Shown here: one piece after another, positions 35,723 to 36,316 of the stretch | Layout: the number at the start of each line of letters is the position of its first letter | Numbering within the stretch: the stretch's first letter is position 1 | Assembly: GCA_023807065.1 (NCBI GenBank) | Contig: JAJJLU010000500.1 | Coordinates: 1 to 36,316 of the forward strand | Length of the DNA stretch: 36,316 nucleotides | Origin: Isotricha intestinalis | Taxonomy: Eukaryota > Ciliophora > Litostomatea > Vestibuliferida > Isotrichidae | Reading direction: 5' to 3' | Made by a program: the position numbers and the translations under genes | Notes under the pieces: generated by a model | Database searches by the model: none | Seen by the model: only the letters and a program-made list of their open reading frames with translations | Told to the model about the DNA's origin: nothing

Positions 35723-36139
35723 TTATAGTATAAAATTAAAAAATTCTAATGAATTAATATTTAATTAAAAAAGTTTTTTCAAATAAACAAATACAAAAGA
35801 ATTTTAATTCAACTATTTTGAAAAAGTCTTTACCATAGGTGAAATAGGAATAATTTTAATAAAAGAATAATATAATATCTAATAACATCAATTTCTCCTC
35901 CTCAAAAATAATAATTATTTTAGTCTCAAAATAATCTCTTTTTATTTCTTTTCGGTTATCAAATTTTGCTAATTTATAAAAAAGAATACATATTCAAACA
36001 ATGATTATAGGTCATATGATAAAAAAAACAAATTTATAATTACCAAAAAAAATAAAAAATACGTTATAAAAGAATTTTTAAAAAGTTCCTTCATTAAAAA
36101 AAAAAATTAATTCTTGATAATAAAAATTAATTAATTAAA
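35723..36139. other. Subtelomeric AT-rich spacer
   Basis: These 417 bases separate the last complete gene from the putative truncated gene at the telomere. They are A/T-rich with occasional C-rich bits such as CTCCTCCTC near 35895-35903. No subtelomeric repeat, RNA gene or intact frame is visible. The sequence just before 36140 is A-rich, as before the other start codons. Confidence 0.45.
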
Positions 36140-36260
36140 ATGGCCACTGAAGACGTATAGATAAATATAAATTAATATATTTTATTTTATTTTTACACAA
36201 ATTAATTGATTTAATTAAAAATAATTTAATCATTTTCAATAAAACCTATTTTAGAAATAT
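36140..36260 (+). CDS. Putative first exon and intron of a gene truncated by the telomere
   Basis: An ATG at 36140, in the same A-rich context as other starts here, opens ATG GCC ACT GAA GAC (Met-Ala-Thr-Glu-Asp). Next comes GTATAG and 100 bases of G-poor, AT-rich sequence ending in CCTATTTTAG at 36254. The only AG dinucleotides in this stretch are in the GTATAG and at its very end. Removing 36155-36254 as a GT-AG intron joins GAC to AAATAT in phase 0, and six bases later the telomere begins. Without splicing, the frame ends at TAG after six codons. The reading is therefore a gene start running outward and cut by telomere addition. It is based on few bases and could be chance. Confidence 0.3.
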
Positions 36261-36316
36261 GGGGATTGGGGATTGGGGATTGGGGATTGGGGATTGGGGA
36301 TTGGGGATTGGGGATT
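36261..36316 (+). repeat. Telomere: eight GGGGATT repeats
   Basis: The window ends with 56 bases made of exactly eight perfect copies of the heptamer GGGGATT, reading as the G-rich strand 5' to 3' toward the end. That is the orientation expected at the right end of a chromosome. The unit differs from the TTGGGG of Tetrahymena and Paramecium by one A. From memory, the C-strand form CCCCAAT has been reported for rumen ciliates. The junction to unique sequence is sharp, with no degenerate copies. Confidence 0.97.

Overview
The window reads as one end of an AT-rich macronuclear chromosome from a ciliate that uses the standard genetic code. The right edge is eight perfect copies of GGGGATT (C-strand permutation CCCCAAT), which is a telomere. 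The left edge has no telomere and cuts through a gene. TAA, TAG and TGA all end genes here, and an 11-kb reading frame contains none of them in frame. Axonemal, CDPK-type and soluble-cyclase genes fit a ciliate. From memory, standard code plus a CCCCAAT-type telomere suits rumen litostomes such as Entodinium and relatives. That placement is an inference I could not check.

Layout, left to right. 1-1730 (-): a truncated coiled-coil protein, divergent from 1823-3544 (+), a calcium-dependent protein kinase. 3545-5655: a long interval with two faint, decayed coding relics. 5656-6795 (+): casein kinase 1. 7265-10972 (+): TRAPPC8/Trs85. 11108-22075 (+): a 3655-residue CFAP54-like central-apparatus protein. 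22798-23085 (-): a small protein with a PP1-docking motif and a CaaX end. 23517-24488 (+): PKA catalytic subunit. 24756-29123 (+): soluble-type adenylyl cyclase with an added PH-like domain. 29454-30959 (+): PP2C phosphatase. 31129-32274 (+): coiled-coil protein. About 32705-33088 (+): a broken glyoxalase/VOC-family gene. 33214-34299 (+): a stand-alone SLOG/LSDAT-domain protein. 34958-35722 (+): a TRAF-type zinc-finger-like, Asn-rich protein. 36140-36260 (+): what looks like the first exon and intron of a gene cut off by the telomere.

The genes are rich in signalling functions: three kinases, one phosphatase, one putative phosphatase-docking protein and one cyclase. The clearest functional unit is at 22.8-29.1 kb. 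There a cAMP-producing enzyme sits next to the cAMP-dependent kinase, and that kinase diverges from a small, probably lipid-anchored PP1-binding protein. With the CFAP54 gene beside it, a role in ciliary cAMP signalling is a reasonable but unproven reading.

Genes appear intronless apart from the putative intron at the telomere. Starts are ATG in an A-rich leader. Spacers are short and very AT-rich. No tRNA, rRNA, CRISPR array or transposon gene was recognised.
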